From CAZSNT01 sp964607765 (GTDB lineage: Bacteria; Verrucomicrobiota; Lentisphaeria; Oligosphaerales; JABHEG01): a stretch of 64,000 bases of DNA. The first letter of the stretch is position 1. Each line of letters opens with the position of its first letter. The notes below the pieces were generated by a model, which searched no databases, was not told the origin of the DNA, and worked only from the letters and a program-made list of their open reading frames with translations. Where the stretch lies: NCBI GenBank assembly GCA_964607765.1, contig CAZSNT010000005.1, positions 62,001 to 126,000 on the forward strand, read 5' to 3'. Positions 1 to 8,633 of the stretch are shown in pieces. The position numbers and the translations under genes are program-made.

Positions 1-182
1 CGATAGCTCTCGATAAGACCGGTTTCCTCCAGCTGCGCCAGCCGCCGTCGGGTGACCTGCAAGCCGCTGAACCCTTGCAGATGGGCTACCTGGGGAGCAG
101 TCATCAGGCGGTATTCCGCCACCCGCGCGAGCAGCTCAACGTCTCTGGTGAGCAATCGGAACGCCATCAAGTCCTCCATCAT
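1..182 (-). CDS. Winged-helix protein, replication-relaxation-like, C-terminus outside window
   Basis: The minus strand reads open from an ATG at 182 to the window edge (60 residues). The visible part is a winged-helix fold: a helix LLTRDVELLARVAEYRLM, then TAPQVAHLQG, then a recognition helix TRRRLAQLEETGLIESY. Lengths and spacing match the N-terminus of the replication-relaxation family, which is found on plasmids and integrative elements and binds DNA; a MarR-like regulator is the alternative. Two ATGs are adjacent (182 and 179). The upstream ATG at 187 is in the same frame but is closed by a stop two codons later, so 182 is the first possible start. It would fit the interpretation that the left part of the window is mobile DNA. 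Confidence 0.6.
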   Translation of the reverse strand, partial: MMEDLMAFRLLTRDVELLARVAEYRLMTAPQVAHLQGFSGLQVTRRRLAQLEETGLIESY

Positions 183-804
183 TGCATGGCCATCTTGCTG
201 AAGCGGCAGGAACACCCGTGCCTTTCCATGTGACGACCGGCTCCGGCACTTGGAACCCATCGGGGGGCGGCGAAACCTGGACCAGATCCACCGGTCGGCG
301 CAGCGCACCAGTTCCCGGTACAGGCTCGGGCGTGGCTACGTTCACAGATCGCCCACCGACAACACCGGCAACGAACAGGCCGAGACGATGAACGAGCGGT
401 TCCCAGAACGGCACACAGGCACGCAGAGCGAAAGCAGGTCCTCAGTCAGCAACCCCCGGCCGATCACTGTGAGCCGGGGCAAGCCTGAGTCGGGTCCAAG
501 TGAGCCGAAGTCAGCCCACGCCGGTGGACCCGAGAGGGCCGTCTGCAGGGACTGAGTGGCCACGTTCTTTCTGGCCTGGCAGGCCATTCGCGTCTCGCCC
601 TCCTTTCAGGTGCTCGGACTGTCGAACGTCGGCACGGATAGACGCAACGGCCTGGTTCACCTTTCACTCGTCCTCCTTCCTGCGACCCGGCGACCATAGT
701 CGGCGTTTGTGGTTTGCTTATGAATAGAGAACGCAGTAGGCGCCCCGATGTTTGCCAAGTGCTCACTATGCGCGGGAAACGACCAACCGAAGGAGGATGA
801 CAGA
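183..804. other. Long non-coding stretch between divergent genes
   Basis: No open frame here has a convincing ribosome binding site, family match or homology to neighbouring genes. It separates the minus-strand winged-helix gene from the plus-strand envelope cluster, so promoters for both should lie here. A 7-bp GC hairpin (arms 454-460 and 473-479) is visible. No good -35/-10 pair was picked by eye. Confidence 0.4.
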
Positions 805-1524
805 ATGAAGGAAACCCAACGACTGTGCAACGGCCTCGCCATGCTGCTTGCCTGCATCGGGACCCTCGGCCTGACGGCGAGAGCAGAAGCTGACCGGGGT
901 GGGCCGGAAGTGCGTGGCGGGTTCACGCTGCCTGCGACGCCCGAACAGTCCCATCGGCACGTCCCGGAGAGTCGGGAGTTCGAGCCAGCTCTGGCGGAAC
1001 TGCGGCTGCTTTCCGAACAGGTCGAGGCGCTGAAGGAGAAACTGGCGCAAACCAATGGCCGTCCAGAGGTCCGCGAACGGTTGCTGATGGCAATCCGAGC
1101 GAAGTATGGACTGGCACGCCGGCTGGCGGCTCTTGAGGTCCAACGGGTCGAAAACGAAGTCGCGGAAAGGACCGCGGCCCTGCGGCGCCTCGATGCGGCA
1201 GAGGCCGACGGCCAGAGCAGCTATGACCTCGGGCAGGTGGCCGCTGCGGAAGGACATGTGGCCGCATTTCGACGGTACAGCGCCGGCTCCAATGGCAACA
1301 GGCGCTGCGCCCTGATTCGCTGCGCGGTCGATGCTCTGGACCAACGCATCAGCATCATGCGGGCCACGGCATCAGTCAAGCACGACAACGGTGAGGTGCG
1401 CAACCAGTTCCGTCGGGACCTCAAAACCTGGCGGATCATCGCGCAGCGCTTGCGTCGGACGATCACGAAGCTCGCGCAGCGCGAAGCCGCTGAAGTGCAT
1501 GCGGTCATCAGCTCGTACTCCTGA
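805..1524 (+). CDS. Secreted coiled-coil protein, paralog 1
   Basis: A 239-residue exported protein. The start at 805 is chosen because AGGAGG lies eight bases upstream and a signal peptide follows (MKETQRLCNGLAMLL then ACIGTLGLTARA). The mature N-terminus begins EVRGGFTL, matching RIEGGYEL and EIRGGYQL in the proteins at 7547 and 9655. The body is almost all charged helix with heptad character, including a KYGLARRLAALEV segment matching KYALMRTIAGIEV in the third paralog. It is shorter than the two 319-residue paralogs and lacks their conserved C-terminal SW ending. First gene of the envelope cluster. I recognise no family; a periplasmic structural or scaffold role is inference. Confidence 0.75.
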   Translation: MKETQRLCNGLAMLLACIGTLGLTARAEADRGGPEVRGGFTLPATPEQSHRHVPESREFEPALAELRLLSEQVEALKEKLAQTNGRPEVRERLLMAIRAKYGLARRLAALEVQRVENEVAERTAALRRLDAAEADGQSSYDLGQVAAAEGHVAAFRRYSAGSNGNRRCALIRCAVDALDQRISIMRATASVKHDNGEVRNQFRRDLKTWRIIAQRLRRTITKLAQREAAEVHAVISSYS

Positions 1525-1550
1525 ACGCCGACCCGCTGGAGGAGAATCCG

Positions 1551-1868
1551 ATGAAGCAGCCTGAAGTGAATATCACGCGTGGCCCGTGGCCGGCCGCCAT
1601 CGCCGAGCAACTGGCCACCCGCGGCATCCTGCGGTGGCAAGTGCTGAAGCGGCACTATGGCACCCGTCCAGAGGTGCTGGCCGCAATGGTCCCGGGCACA
1701 TCCGCCCAGGATTGGGTCAACTGGCTGGGCAGCTTGCCAGCGGTGCCGGAACGACCCGAACGAACGTACCCGATGGGATTGATCCCTACGAACGGAATAC
1801 GTGACAACGAAGTAGACCGGAAGGAACTCGACCATGGAGACGACAACGACACCGCAAACCTGGGCTGA
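1551..1868 (+). CDS. Hypothetical small protein, 105 aa
   Basis: Begins with ATG after GGAGGAGAATCCG, 26 bases behind the preceding gene, and overlaps the protease gene by 35 bases, as expected for translational coupling. No signal peptide or membrane segment is visible. The central part (residues 10-60) is helical with two Trp residues (ITRGPWPAAIAEQLATRG and AQDWVNWLGSLP). The last 25 residues are acidic and probably disordered. No family recognised. Its place directly ahead of the protease makes it a candidate partner or inhibitor, which is inference only. Confidence 0.55.
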   Translation: MKQPEVNITRGPWPAAIAEQLATRGILRWQVLKRHYGTRPEVLAAMVPGTSAQDWVNWLGSLPAVPERPERTYPMGLIPTNGIRDNEVDRKELDHGDDNDTANLG

Positions 1869-3309
1869 TGCCTTGCTCAGGTGCGGAATTGCGTCGGAGT
1901 TGGTCGAGTCGGTCATTCGGCAAGGTATCGCCTCACCTCGTCACTTCATTGCTCTCACCGAAACGCCGGCGCGGCTCACAGCGCTCGCCCGACGCTTGAG
2001 GGTCAGCGAGGACCGTGTAGCCGAGGTCCGTCAAGCCGCATTGGACGCGTTCCCGGACGCCGCGACGCCTACGGCACTCCACTTCGGGGAACGCCTCGCC
2101 AGCGGGTTGATGCCCGAGGTCCGACGCGAGGAATCGGGGCAGGCGACGCTCCGCACCCAACTCATGAATCACTACCGGGAGTTCGCTCCCCTGGCTTCGG
2201 AGGAGGACGACGAGCCCATCGACCATCGCGACAAGTGCGATCCTGTCGGTGACCAACTGGACATCGGCTCCTGCTGGGTCTGGGGCACGTTGACGATGGT
2301 GTCAGTGATCCTCTGGCTGGCCGGCGGCAAGGCATTCAAGCGGCTGTCCCCGAAGTTCCTGTTTCAGGACGTCAAAGCGAACGGGAAAGACGCTTTCCCG
2401 GACACGGACGGTGGCCGGCCGGAAAACGCCTGCGACGCGCTGCTGGACATCGGATGCTGCACCGAGGAGACCTACCCCTACGAGAAGCCGATCGACCGGG
2501 ACACCGTGCCGCCGACACAGTGCTACACCGAAGCAGCGGAACTGAACTTGCCTCTCCGAGAGTTTGTGGAACTGCCCACGGACTCCGGCGTGGATCGCGA
2601 ATTGCTCCGCGGTATCCTGCGGGGCACATCGGCGCTCCAAGGCCGGGCCGTGACCGGTGGGTTGCCGATCTATCCGTCATTCTTCGACACGGACGAGTCA
2701 GGCTACGTCATGGACCCCACACCAGAGGAACGGGAATGGGGGCCAGCCGGCTACCACCTCATGGCCATCGTCGGCACGTTCGTGCTCGAGGTCAATTGCG
2801 GTTCGGGTCGGGTCGTGCGCTTGCGGTACTACGCCTTCCGCAACAGCTGGGGAATCGGCTTCGGTGACGCCGGCGATGTCTACATCAGTGAGAACTACGC
2901 GCATGACATGCTGATGTGCTGCCTGGCCATGTTCCACACGGAGGAAGTGGAAGCCTGGCAAGAAGCCACCTTGCGCGAACCGACCTTCGCCGTCCCGGGC
3001 CCGCACGACCGGGATGAATCCTCGTCAGGTGCGCTCGCCCAGATCCTGCTGTTGACACTGGTTCTCTGCGGCATCCTGGCTGCTTTGTCCTTCTTCGCCC
3101 GGCCGCTGCTCGCCGCCAGATCACGCGTTCCTACACCGGCACGCCGCGAATCCACGAGGGGATGGCGGAAGAACAACGCGGAGCACGGCGAGCAAGACGA
3201 CAGGGATAGCCATCAAGGCAAGCCTGAGCAAGGCCCCACTTGGGACCCCAAGGACGCCCCCACATGGAGCGAACTGCGCCAGAAACTGGCACGGGCCTTG
3301 AGCGATTGA
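1834..3309 (+). CDS. Membrane-anchored papain-like (C1) cysteine protease
   Basis: A 491-residue protein. Residues 1-85 form a helical domain resembling helix-hairpin-helix/DUF4332 repeats. The catalytic domain follows: nucleophile Cys in DIGSCWVWGT (about residue 148), His in GYHLMAIVGTF (about 308) and Asn in FRNSWGIGFGDAGDVYIS (about 338), the classic C1A order and spacing with the NSWG signature. A hydrophobic segment near 405-425 (LAQILLLTLVLCGILAALSFF) should anchor it, followed by a basic, charged tail. There is no N-terminal signal, so the catalytic domain is either cytoplasmic or exported by an unusual route. The extreme C-terminus PTWSELRQKLARAL matches tails of two other membrane proteins in the cluster (see findings). 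Confidence 0.8.
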   Translation: METTTTPQTWADALLRCGIASELVESVIRQGIASPRHFIALTETPARLTALARRLRVSEDRVAEVRQAALDAFPDAATPTALHFGERLASGLMPEVRREESGQATLRTQLMNHYREFAPLASEEDDEPIDHRDKCDPVGDQLDIGSCWVWGTLTMVSVILWLAGGKAFKRLSPKFLFQDVKANGKDAFPDTDGGRPENACDALLDIGCCTEETYPYEKPIDRDTVPPTQCYTEAAELNLPLREFVELPTDSGVDRELLRGILRGTSALQGRAVTGGLPIYPSFFDTDESGYVMDPTPEEREWGPAGYHLMAIVGTFVLEVNCGSGRVVRLRYYAFRNSWGIGFGDAGDVYISENYAHDMLMCCLAMFHTEEVEAWQEATLREPTFAVPGPHDRDESSSGALAQILLLTLVLCGILAALSFFARPLLAARSRVPTPARRESTRGWRKNNAEHGEQDDRDSHQGKPEQGPTWDPKDAPTWSELRQKLARALSD

Positions 3310-3417
3310 CAACCAGCATGGACAACCCGGTCCGCCAGGCTTCTGAAGGCTGCGCGGTTTGTGGGAATCTTACTCCTGGTGGAAACGAAGGCCATGCAGA
3401 CAGAAAGGAACAAGACG

Positions 3418-4329
3418 ATGCAGCAGGCAGATCGGATCGACAAGAGAGGCGCGCGGCACGCTGCGGCACCGGTGCTGACCGGCCTGATGGCCGTACTGGT
3501 GCTTGCCGCAGGGTGTGTCGGCACTCACCCGCAAGCGGTGCGGCTCACGCCATTGGGCGCCATTCAGGGCTCAGCCAACAACAACGGCCTGGTCCTGGCG
3601 GGCTTGGAGACGCCGCAGCAACTGCCGGACCGAATCGACAAGCATTCGGCATTTGACCTGGTCACGGCCGCAGCCTACCTCGGCACGGTCAGCCCCGGGC
3701 AGGCGGCCGACCAGTACACCGGCTTGGTCAAGGTCCACGGCCGGCGGTACGAGACCGCCTTCGCCAGAGACGCCTATCAAAGCGCGCTGGCGTGTGCGTG
3801 GGATGCCGGAGACCCGGCCCTGATCAGACGCGTGCTGACGGCTTACGACAAGCGGCTGGACGTGATCGAGCGTGCGCCCGAACCGAAGTGGATTGGGGAA
3901 CTGCGCGGGTTCTTCCGCGTGAAGGACGACATGGCCGTCCGCCGGGCGTTTGCGCGGCTGACCGTCCAGAAGGTCGAGACATCGGACCCACTGCTTCGGC
4001 GTCGTGCCGATCGTTGGTTCTCACGTCATCGCGCCGCGTTGGTCCGCCTGGTCTTGGCCTACCGTGACCAAGGACCGCGGAAGTGGTCTGAGGAAGTTCT
4101 CGCTGACCTGATGGAGGCAGAGACGAACCTGCTGGGCGGTTATGCAGACCCCGACAGCGAGTTCCTGCTCGGCACACAGGCGCGGCAACTGCTCGCGCAG
4201 TTCGAGCACGCGACCAGCGACAGTTACGTTGTGGCCGTCGCCAAGCTGTTCCTGGTGAAGACAGGCATCGTACACCAACCTGACAAGGTCGAGTTCATGC
4301 TGGGCAACACCTACGCAGCCAGCCAATGA
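3418..4329 (+). CDS. Lipoprotein, paralog 1 of 3
   Basis: A 303-residue lipoprotein; the start at 3418 is preferred because GAAAGGAAC precedes it, with an in-frame ATG at 3394 as alternative. The signal peptide ends in the lipobox VLAAGC (Cys33). The mature region is all-helical and aligns along its length with the lipoproteins at 8634 and 10703: shared blocks include YETAFARDAYQSALACAWDAG, the EPKW/EPRF segment, a Trp followed by KHR/SRHR, and a terminal LLG/MLG-x-x-Y. Repeated short helices suggest an alpha-solenoid (TPR/SEL1-like) scaffold; no enzyme motif is seen. Probably outer-membrane or periplasmic in location. Confidence 0.75.
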   Translation: MQQADRIDKRGARHAAAPVLTGLMAVLVLAAGCVGTHPQAVRLTPLGAIQGSANNNGLVLAGLETPQQLPDRIDKHSAFDLVTAAAYLGTVSPGQAADQYTGLVKVHGRRYETAFARDAYQSALACAWDAGDPALIRRVLTAYDKRLDVIERAPEPKWIGELRGFFRVKDDMAVRRAFARLTVQKVETSDPLLRRRADRWFSRHRAALVRLVLAYRDQGPRKWSEEVLADLMEAETNLLGGYADPDSEFLLGTQARQLLAQFEHATSDSYVVAVAKLFLVKTGIVHQPDKVEFMLGNTYAASQ

Positions 4330-4422
4330 CCAGGAACTGCCGCAATCCCGAACAGACACACGGCCGGAGCCCACTTGGCCCTGGCCGGAACGAGAAACAT
4401 CAACGAGAAGGAAATGGACATC

Positions 4423-4896
4423 ATGAAGAAGCAGCTCTGGCAGATGGGGTCGGCCTTGGGAGCGTTCCTCGCTCTGGCTTACCTGGTGTATGCGTTCTCC
4501 TACACCATGCGCATCGGCAGCGCATATGTGTTTGGGCCGACGAACCCGGAGCGGGCATCGCAGGCCCAGCGGGAGGACGCTCTGCGCGAGTCGGCCCCGG
4601 AAGAGCCGTCTGCGGCCACGCCGGAACAGCACGAGGTCTTGCGGCCGCCCAACCAGTGGGCCAGCAGCAACGACACCCCTGTTGTGCCAAGCGAAGCCCC
4701 GTCGCCGCGTGTCCCGGCGCCCGATACGCCCGTTGTTCCGGCACAGGTCGAAATCGACGACTCGCCGGCCATGAAGCCCGGGGACGGACATGAGCCGAAC
4801 GCGGCAACTGTCGCCTACCGCGGCCCGACATATGACGAGATGCGCAGCAAACTCGAACAGGCGCAGCACTCATCGACTCGGAGAAGGCGCCGGTAA
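4423..4896 (+). CDS. Single-pass membrane protein with shared C-terminal tail motif
   Basis: A 157-residue protein; the ATG at 4423 has AGAAGG about 11 bases upstream, whereas the ATG at 4414 sits too close. One membrane segment (residues 9-24) is followed by a long Pro/Glu/Ala-rich linker that should be disordered. Near the C-terminus is PTYDEMRSKLEQAQ (residues 135-148), closely similar to the tail of the protease at 1834 and to two repeats in the protein at 6819; a run of five Arg ends the chain. No enzymatic domain. It looks like an anchored adaptor whose tail binds a common partner. Confidence 0.65.
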   Translation: MKKQLWQMGSALGAFLALAYLVYAFSYTMRIGSAYVFGPTNPERASQAQREDALRESAPEEPSAATPEQHEVLRPPNQWASSNDTPVVPSEAPSPRVPAPDTPVVPAQVEIDDSPAMKPGDGHEPNAATVAYRGPTYDEMRSKLEQAQHSSTRRRRR

Positions 4897-4935
4897 CAGG
4901 CGCGACACCGAAGCAGACATGAAAGGACCCCGACC

Positions 4936-5670
4936 ATGAAGTTGATCGCGAGTGCCGCGGGCCTGCTGTTGGCCGTATTGCTCTTGGTTACGCTGTTCCT
5001 CTTCCTCGTTCGCCCCACAGTCCGGCGGGCCCAGCCCCCCGCCGACCCGGCCGAACAGGACGAAGCCCCCCAAGAGGAGGCCGAGCGGTTCGCCTCCGAA
5101 ATCGCCGAGGAAGATGCCTTCACGGTGCCGGCCACGGCGGTCGAACTGACGGAGGCGATGAGTGCAGCCGGACAGACCATGGCAACCGAGATGGATGGGC
5201 AGGTTCCCGTGGTGAATGCCACGTTCCCGCGCATGCAGTTCGTCGAGTTCGTCGAGGCCATGGAGGCCCGGGGCGTGCTCTTCGCCCTCAACGATCCGGC
5301 GACAGGGCAGTTCCACCAAGTCACCTCGGCCGCGCCCTACAGGTTCCGCACCACCACGGTTGAGGCCCTGGCAGCGGTCAATCCCCGGTACTGCCGCATC
5401 AGTACCGACACAAGCGAAACCCGGGAACTGCTTGCCGCCTGGCTGCGCCAGAATCCGGCTGCGGAAGGCGCGGACATACTGATGTTCCTGCCCAAGCGGC
5501 TGGAGTACGCGGTTCTCGGCTCACTCGCCTCGGCCCAACCGCCGCCGAGCGCTGTCGCCAGCTACCGGGGCGAGTACCATGCCCGTCCCGGTGGCCTGCG
5601 ACTGGAAATCAGGGAGGCGGTTACGAAGCAGGGCGGCACGATTGCGATGGACCGGCTGATCGACTTCTGA
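4936..5670 (+). CDS. Membrane-anchored protein of unknown function, 244 aa
   Basis: Starts after GAAAGGACCCCGACC. Residues 4-25 are a strong membrane anchor, followed by an acidic Pro/Glu linker (to about 60) and a globular domain (about 70-244) with mixed alpha/beta character; FPRMQFVEFVEAMEARGVLF and ILMFLPKRLEYAVL are its clearest secondary-structure elements. No family recognised. It lies directly upstream of the ExbB/ExbD-like pair, so a role as a periplasmic or cytoplasmic partner of that motor is possible. Confidence 0.6.
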   Translation: MKLIASAAGLLLAVLLLVTLFLFLVRPTVRRAQPPADPAEQDEAPQEEAERFASEIAEEDAFTVPATAVELTEAMSAAGQTMATEMDGQVPVVNATFPRMQFVEFVEAMEARGVLFALNDPATGQFHQVTSAAPYRFRTTTVEALAAVNPRYCRISTDTSETRELLAAWLRQNPAAEGADILMFLPKRLEYAVLGSLASAQPPPSAVASYRGEYHARPGGLRLEIREAVTKQGGTIAMDRLIDF

Positions 5671-5734
5671 TCAACCGCCGAGGCCCACCGTCACCAACTA
5701 CAAACAGTGATGTACGACAGGGAGACACACCACC

Positions 5735-6235
5735 ATGTTCACACGAAGACTTCAAGCGGGCCAAGTGCCCAAGAACGAGCTCGTGCTCTGGTCAACGATA
5801 GCAGCCGCTGCCGTAATCTTCGGCGTGTGGGCCGCGGCGTTGACCCCGGACGGCCGCTTCCTTCCCGGGCTCGGCTTCGGCTGGGCTCACGTCATCGGGG
5901 CGTGGTACCGGGCCGTGGGGCCGACCTTCCCGTTCCTGGTCACACTGCCGCCGGTATTCCTGGTCTGGGGCCTGTTCCACAGGGATGACGGCGCCATTAG
6001 CGTCGCCAACGAACTGAGCGTCTCGCTCGGCACGCTGGGCACAGTACTCGGCATGGTAGACGCGCTCCGCAGCCTTGAGGGCGTAACCGGGGTGGACGGC
6101 CTGTTGGCGCTGGTGCCGTCCTTCTGCAACGCCCTGATCAGCACCGGCGTCGGTTTGGTCGGCCTGATGGTCGGCGTCACTTTGCGCAAGCTGGCAGGCA
6201 TCGGCGAACAGGCCGGGAAGGGAGACGCGAAATGA
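5735..6235 (+). CDS. MotA/TolQ/ExbB-like proton-channel protein
   Basis: A 166-residue protein with three predicted membrane helices (about 17-38, 62-84, 135-155). The segment SVSLGTLGTVLGMVDALRSL and, downstream, PSFCNALISTGVGLVGLMVG reproduce the conserved core of the TolQ/ExbB/MotA family (LGTVxGM then a small-residue-rich last helix with ALxxTxxGL). It is shorter than typical ExbB (about 230-240) and lacks the large cytoplasmic loop. Family members form a pentameric stator that converts proton flow into movement. Its stop codon overlaps the start of the ExbD-like gene (ATGA), a pairing typical of this motor. Confidence 0.75.
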   Translation: MFTRRLQAGQVPKNELVLWSTIAAAAVIFGVWAAALTPDGRFLPGLGFGWAHVIGAWYRAVGPTFPFLVTLPPVFLVWGLFHRDDGAISVANELSVSLGTLGTVLGMVDALRSLEGVTGVDGLLALVPSFCNALISTGVGLVGLMVGVTLRKLAGIGEQAGKGDAK

Positions 6236-6687
6236 AGGGAATACGCACACTGATCGACATCGGCTTCTTCCTGGCGATCATGGGGTGGATCGTCCACCCG
6301 TTCGTCAACGACGCACTCAGTCGTGAGCAACCCCAGACGGATCGGGCAGCGACTACGCCCCAGGCCGCCATGTCACCCGATGAGTCCTTCGAGTCCAAGG
6401 TCAAGGAAGCATCGGAATCCGGCCAGAGCCAAGGCCAGCAGTTCACGTTGCCGACCCTCACAATCGATGGCTCCGGCCGGAACGTCGCCGGCCTGGTCCT
6501 CGACGGCGATAGGGTGCAGCTCGCAACGTTGGGCGCGGAAGTCCGGCGACGACGCGTCAAGCGCCTACGCCTGCGCGGCAACCCCGACATCGCGCACCAG
6601 GTGATCATGGACATCAAGCACCTGTGCGGCGAAGCCGGCGTAGAGAGCTTCGAAGACGTGCGGTTTCGGCAGAGCAGCACGCTCTGA
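6232..6687 (+). CDS. ExbD/TolR-like motor partner
   Basis: A 151-residue protein with one N-terminal membrane helix carrying an acidic residue at its start (Asp9 in LIDIGFFLAIMGWIV), where ExbD/TolR has its essential proton-carrying Asp. A disordered linker leads to a C-terminal alpha/beta domain (about 85-148) with VLDGDRVQLATLGAEV, KRLRLRGNPDIAHQVIMDI and a final AGVESFEDVRF, the strand-helix order of the ExbD periplasmic domain. It overlaps the ExbB-like gene by four bases. Together they should energise an envelope process; no TonB or TolA homolog was seen nearby, so the output of the motor is unknown. Confidence 0.7.
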   Translation: MKGIRTLIDIGFFLAIMGWIVHPFVNDALSREQPQTDRAATTPQAAMSPDESFESKVKEASESGQSQGQQFTLPTLTIDGSGRNVAGLVLDGDRVQLATLGAEVRRRRVKRLRLRGNPDIAHQVIMDIKHLCGEAGVESFEDVRFRQSSTL

Positions 6688-6718
6688 GGTCCGCTCGACA
6701 CAGGCATACAATGCACTC

Positions 6719-6764
6719 CAGAACCCGTTCGCTGTTCCGTGAAGGCGGAGCCGGACGGGTTCTG
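6719..6764 (+). terminator. Candidate terminator hairpin
   Basis: A perfect 10-bp inverted repeat, CAGAACCCGT and ACGGGTTCTG, encloses 26 bases in the gap after the ExbD-like gene. No uridine tract follows, so it may only attenuate transcription or protect the upstream mRNA. Confidence 0.4.
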
Positions 6765-6818
6765 TCGTTAATGACCACAGTAGAGAAGACAGCAGCAAGA
6801 GCAATCGGAGGTGGAACC

Positions 6819-7457
6819 ATGAAGCTTCTCTGGCACATCATCCGCGGCATGCTGAAGATCGGCGTCATCGCCGGCCTCTTCCTCGCCGCACTGGTCCTGG
6901 CAATCTGGGGCTTGGAACGATCCGGGGTGATTACCTTTCGCCCCGGTTTCGAGCAACACCGCTCGTTCAGCCTTGCCAACGACGCGGGAGCAAAGGCTTC
7001 CTCGGCGAAGGCCATAGGCGCCGACGCGGATACTGCATCTTCGGACACGGAAGCGGCGGATCGTGAGGCCAAAGCTGCCCTGCGGCGCTTGACGGGGCAG
7101 GCCCGAGCCGCCCAGGCAGAAGCCGAGCACGAGTACAAACGGCTGCGGAGCCGCGTCAACGCGATCATCAGCGCTCGGTCCGAACCTGCCGCAACCCCGG
7201 ACGCGCAGGCACGCATCCCGCCTGACACCGCGGCTTCAGACGACGTTGCAGAAACAGTTGCTGCGGCGGAAACAGCTCCCGACTACCGCGGCCTGAAGGA
7301 TCGCCTGGAGGGCTTGGGCTCGGGCTTGGGGCGTGCGTCTGCGCCGAAGGAAACGCCAGCGGCACGGCCGCCTTCCGAGCCGCCCAAGCCCGTGGACGCT
7401 CCGCAGTACCAGGATCTCAAACAACGCCTGGCAGAGATCATGGAGGCTAATAGATAA
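6819..7457 (+). CDS. Membrane-anchored coiled-coil protein with two tail motifs
   Basis: A 212-residue protein; the ATG at 6819 follows CGGAGGTGG. One membrane helix (about residues 10-30, GMLKIGVIAGLFLAALVLAI) is followed by an Ala/Asp/Glu-rich helical region likely to form a coiled coil. Two copies of a short motif lie near the C-terminus: PDYRGLKDRLEGLG and PQYQDLKQRLAEIM (last 18 residues). The same motif ends the protease at 1834 and the protein at 4423. No catalytic motif. Probably an adaptor of the same envelope assembly. Confidence 0.65.
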   Translation: MKLLWHIIRGMLKIGVIAGLFLAALVLAIWGLERSGVITFRPGFEQHRSFSLANDAGAKASSAKAIGADADTASSDTEAADREAKAALRRLTGQARAAQAEAEHEYKRLRSRVNAIISARSEPAATPDAQARIPPDTAASDDVAETVAAAETAPDYRGLKDRLEGLGSGLGRASAPKETPAARPPSEPPKPVDAPQYQDLKQRLAEIMEANR

Positions 7458-7546
7458 GCGTTGCTTTGTGGGATGCATACAGATAGCGAGACGTGCAGAA
7501 GCACAGAACAGACGCAAGGAACCCCAACGAAGGAGAGAAAACAGAA

Positions 7547-8506
7547 ATGAACGGGAACAAGAACACCAACACACTGATGGTCCTGGCTGCCGCGGTCGGC
7601 CTTCTGCTGACCGTTACAGCACAGGCCCGCGCCCAGGACGGCGCACGGATCGAGGGCGGGTACGAGCTCGACATCAAGGCGTACAAGGAAGCCAAGAAGA
7701 AACTCGACAAGGAACTGCGGAACGAACCCGCGCCATTGCCCTCGCCGGTGACGCCCGAGCAAATCGAGGACATGAAGAACCGGCAGAACGAATTCGGCCA
7801 GCAACTGAAGGACAACCCGGACGACGAAGCCGCACGGAACCAGTTTGAAGCCGCAGTCGAGGGCAAGTATGCCAAGCTTCGCCAGGCCTTGGATGTGGAG
7901 GTCACGAATGCGGCCAACAACATCGCCTACGACAAGCGCGTAATCCCGTTGCTTGAGGATTTCGTGCGGCGCGGCGAGCAGTTTCGCAAGCACGCCGAAG
8001 ACCGCCGTATCTCCCCGGAGCAGCGCGAGGAGTACCGAAAGCTCTACAAGTACCACATGGGGGTCTACGCCCGGTATCAGAAGCGCATTCGGGAACGCCG
8101 GGACCAACAGGCCCAGCGTCTCAAGCTCGCGCTCGTCAATGCGCGCGGCGGCTTCGATCGGCTCGTCCTGCCGGACGACGAACTGCTCAAAGTCATCGGT
8201 GACCACACCGAGTACGCGGACGCGTTGAAGACCGAGTTCGTGAACGACCTGAAGGGGTGGCTCGGAATCGGCGAACAGCTCAAGGTTCTGATCGATAATC
8301 TCGAGATCCGCGAGCTGGTCGAGGGCCTGACCGGCCAGGGCATGTCCAGCGTGACAATGGTCAGCCGCAAACTGGCCGAGCGTCGGACCAAAGCTGTAAC
8401 GAACATCCGCAGGCTGTACGCGATGGTCGCTGGTCCCGTGGGCAGCTCAACCCAGGAGGCCGACAACTACGGCAACGAGCAGATCGAAGAGATGAGCAAC
8501 TGGTAA
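7547..8506 (+). CDS. Secreted coiled-coil protein, paralog 2
   Basis: A 319-residue exported protein; the ATG at 7547 follows AAGGAGAG and begins a standard signal peptide cleaved near AQARAQ. The mature chain starts RIEGGYELDIKAYKEAKKKL and is charged helix throughout. It aligns over its full length with the 319-residue protein at 9655: shared blocks include AYDKRVIPLL/THELQVIPIL, RRGEQF/QRGEEF, YARYQKRIRERR/YARYAKRIRERR, LALVNARGGFDR/LALVNARGGLDR and a terminal IEEMSNW/VDDMASW. It is followed by a lipoprotein gene, as paralog 3 is. Confidence 0.75.
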   Translation: MNGNKNTNTLMVLAAAVGLLLTVTAQARAQDGARIEGGYELDIKAYKEAKKKLDKELRNEPAPLPSPVTPEQIEDMKNRQNEFGQQLKDNPDDEAARNQFEAAVEGKYAKLRQALDVEVTNAANNIAYDKRVIPLLEDFVRRGEQFRKHAEDRRISPEQREEYRKLYKYHMGVYARYQKRIRERRDQQAQRLKLALVNARGGFDRLVLPDDELLKVIGDHTEYADALKTEFVNDLKGWLGIGEQLKVLIDNLEIRELVEGLTGQGMSSVTMVSRKLAERRTKAVTNIRRLYAMVAGPVGSSTQEADNYGNEQIEEMSNW

Positions 8507-8540
8507 CGCGGCAGACCGATTCTGTCGCACGATGTGATGG

Positions 8541-8582
8541 CCGGGCCGGGCAGACGGTTGAAACAGCAGTCTCCCGGCCCGG
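8541..8582 (+). terminator. Candidate terminator hairpin
   Basis: CCGGGCCGGG (8541-8550) and CCCGGCCCGG (8573-8582) form a 10-bp GC stem with a 22-base loop in the gap before the next lipoprotein gene. No T-run follows; it may tune expression of the pair on either side. Confidence 0.4.
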
Positions 8583-8633
8583 TCTCTGCAGTCACCCCCC
8601 AACAAAGCAACACGAACCAGGAGACGCACGAAG

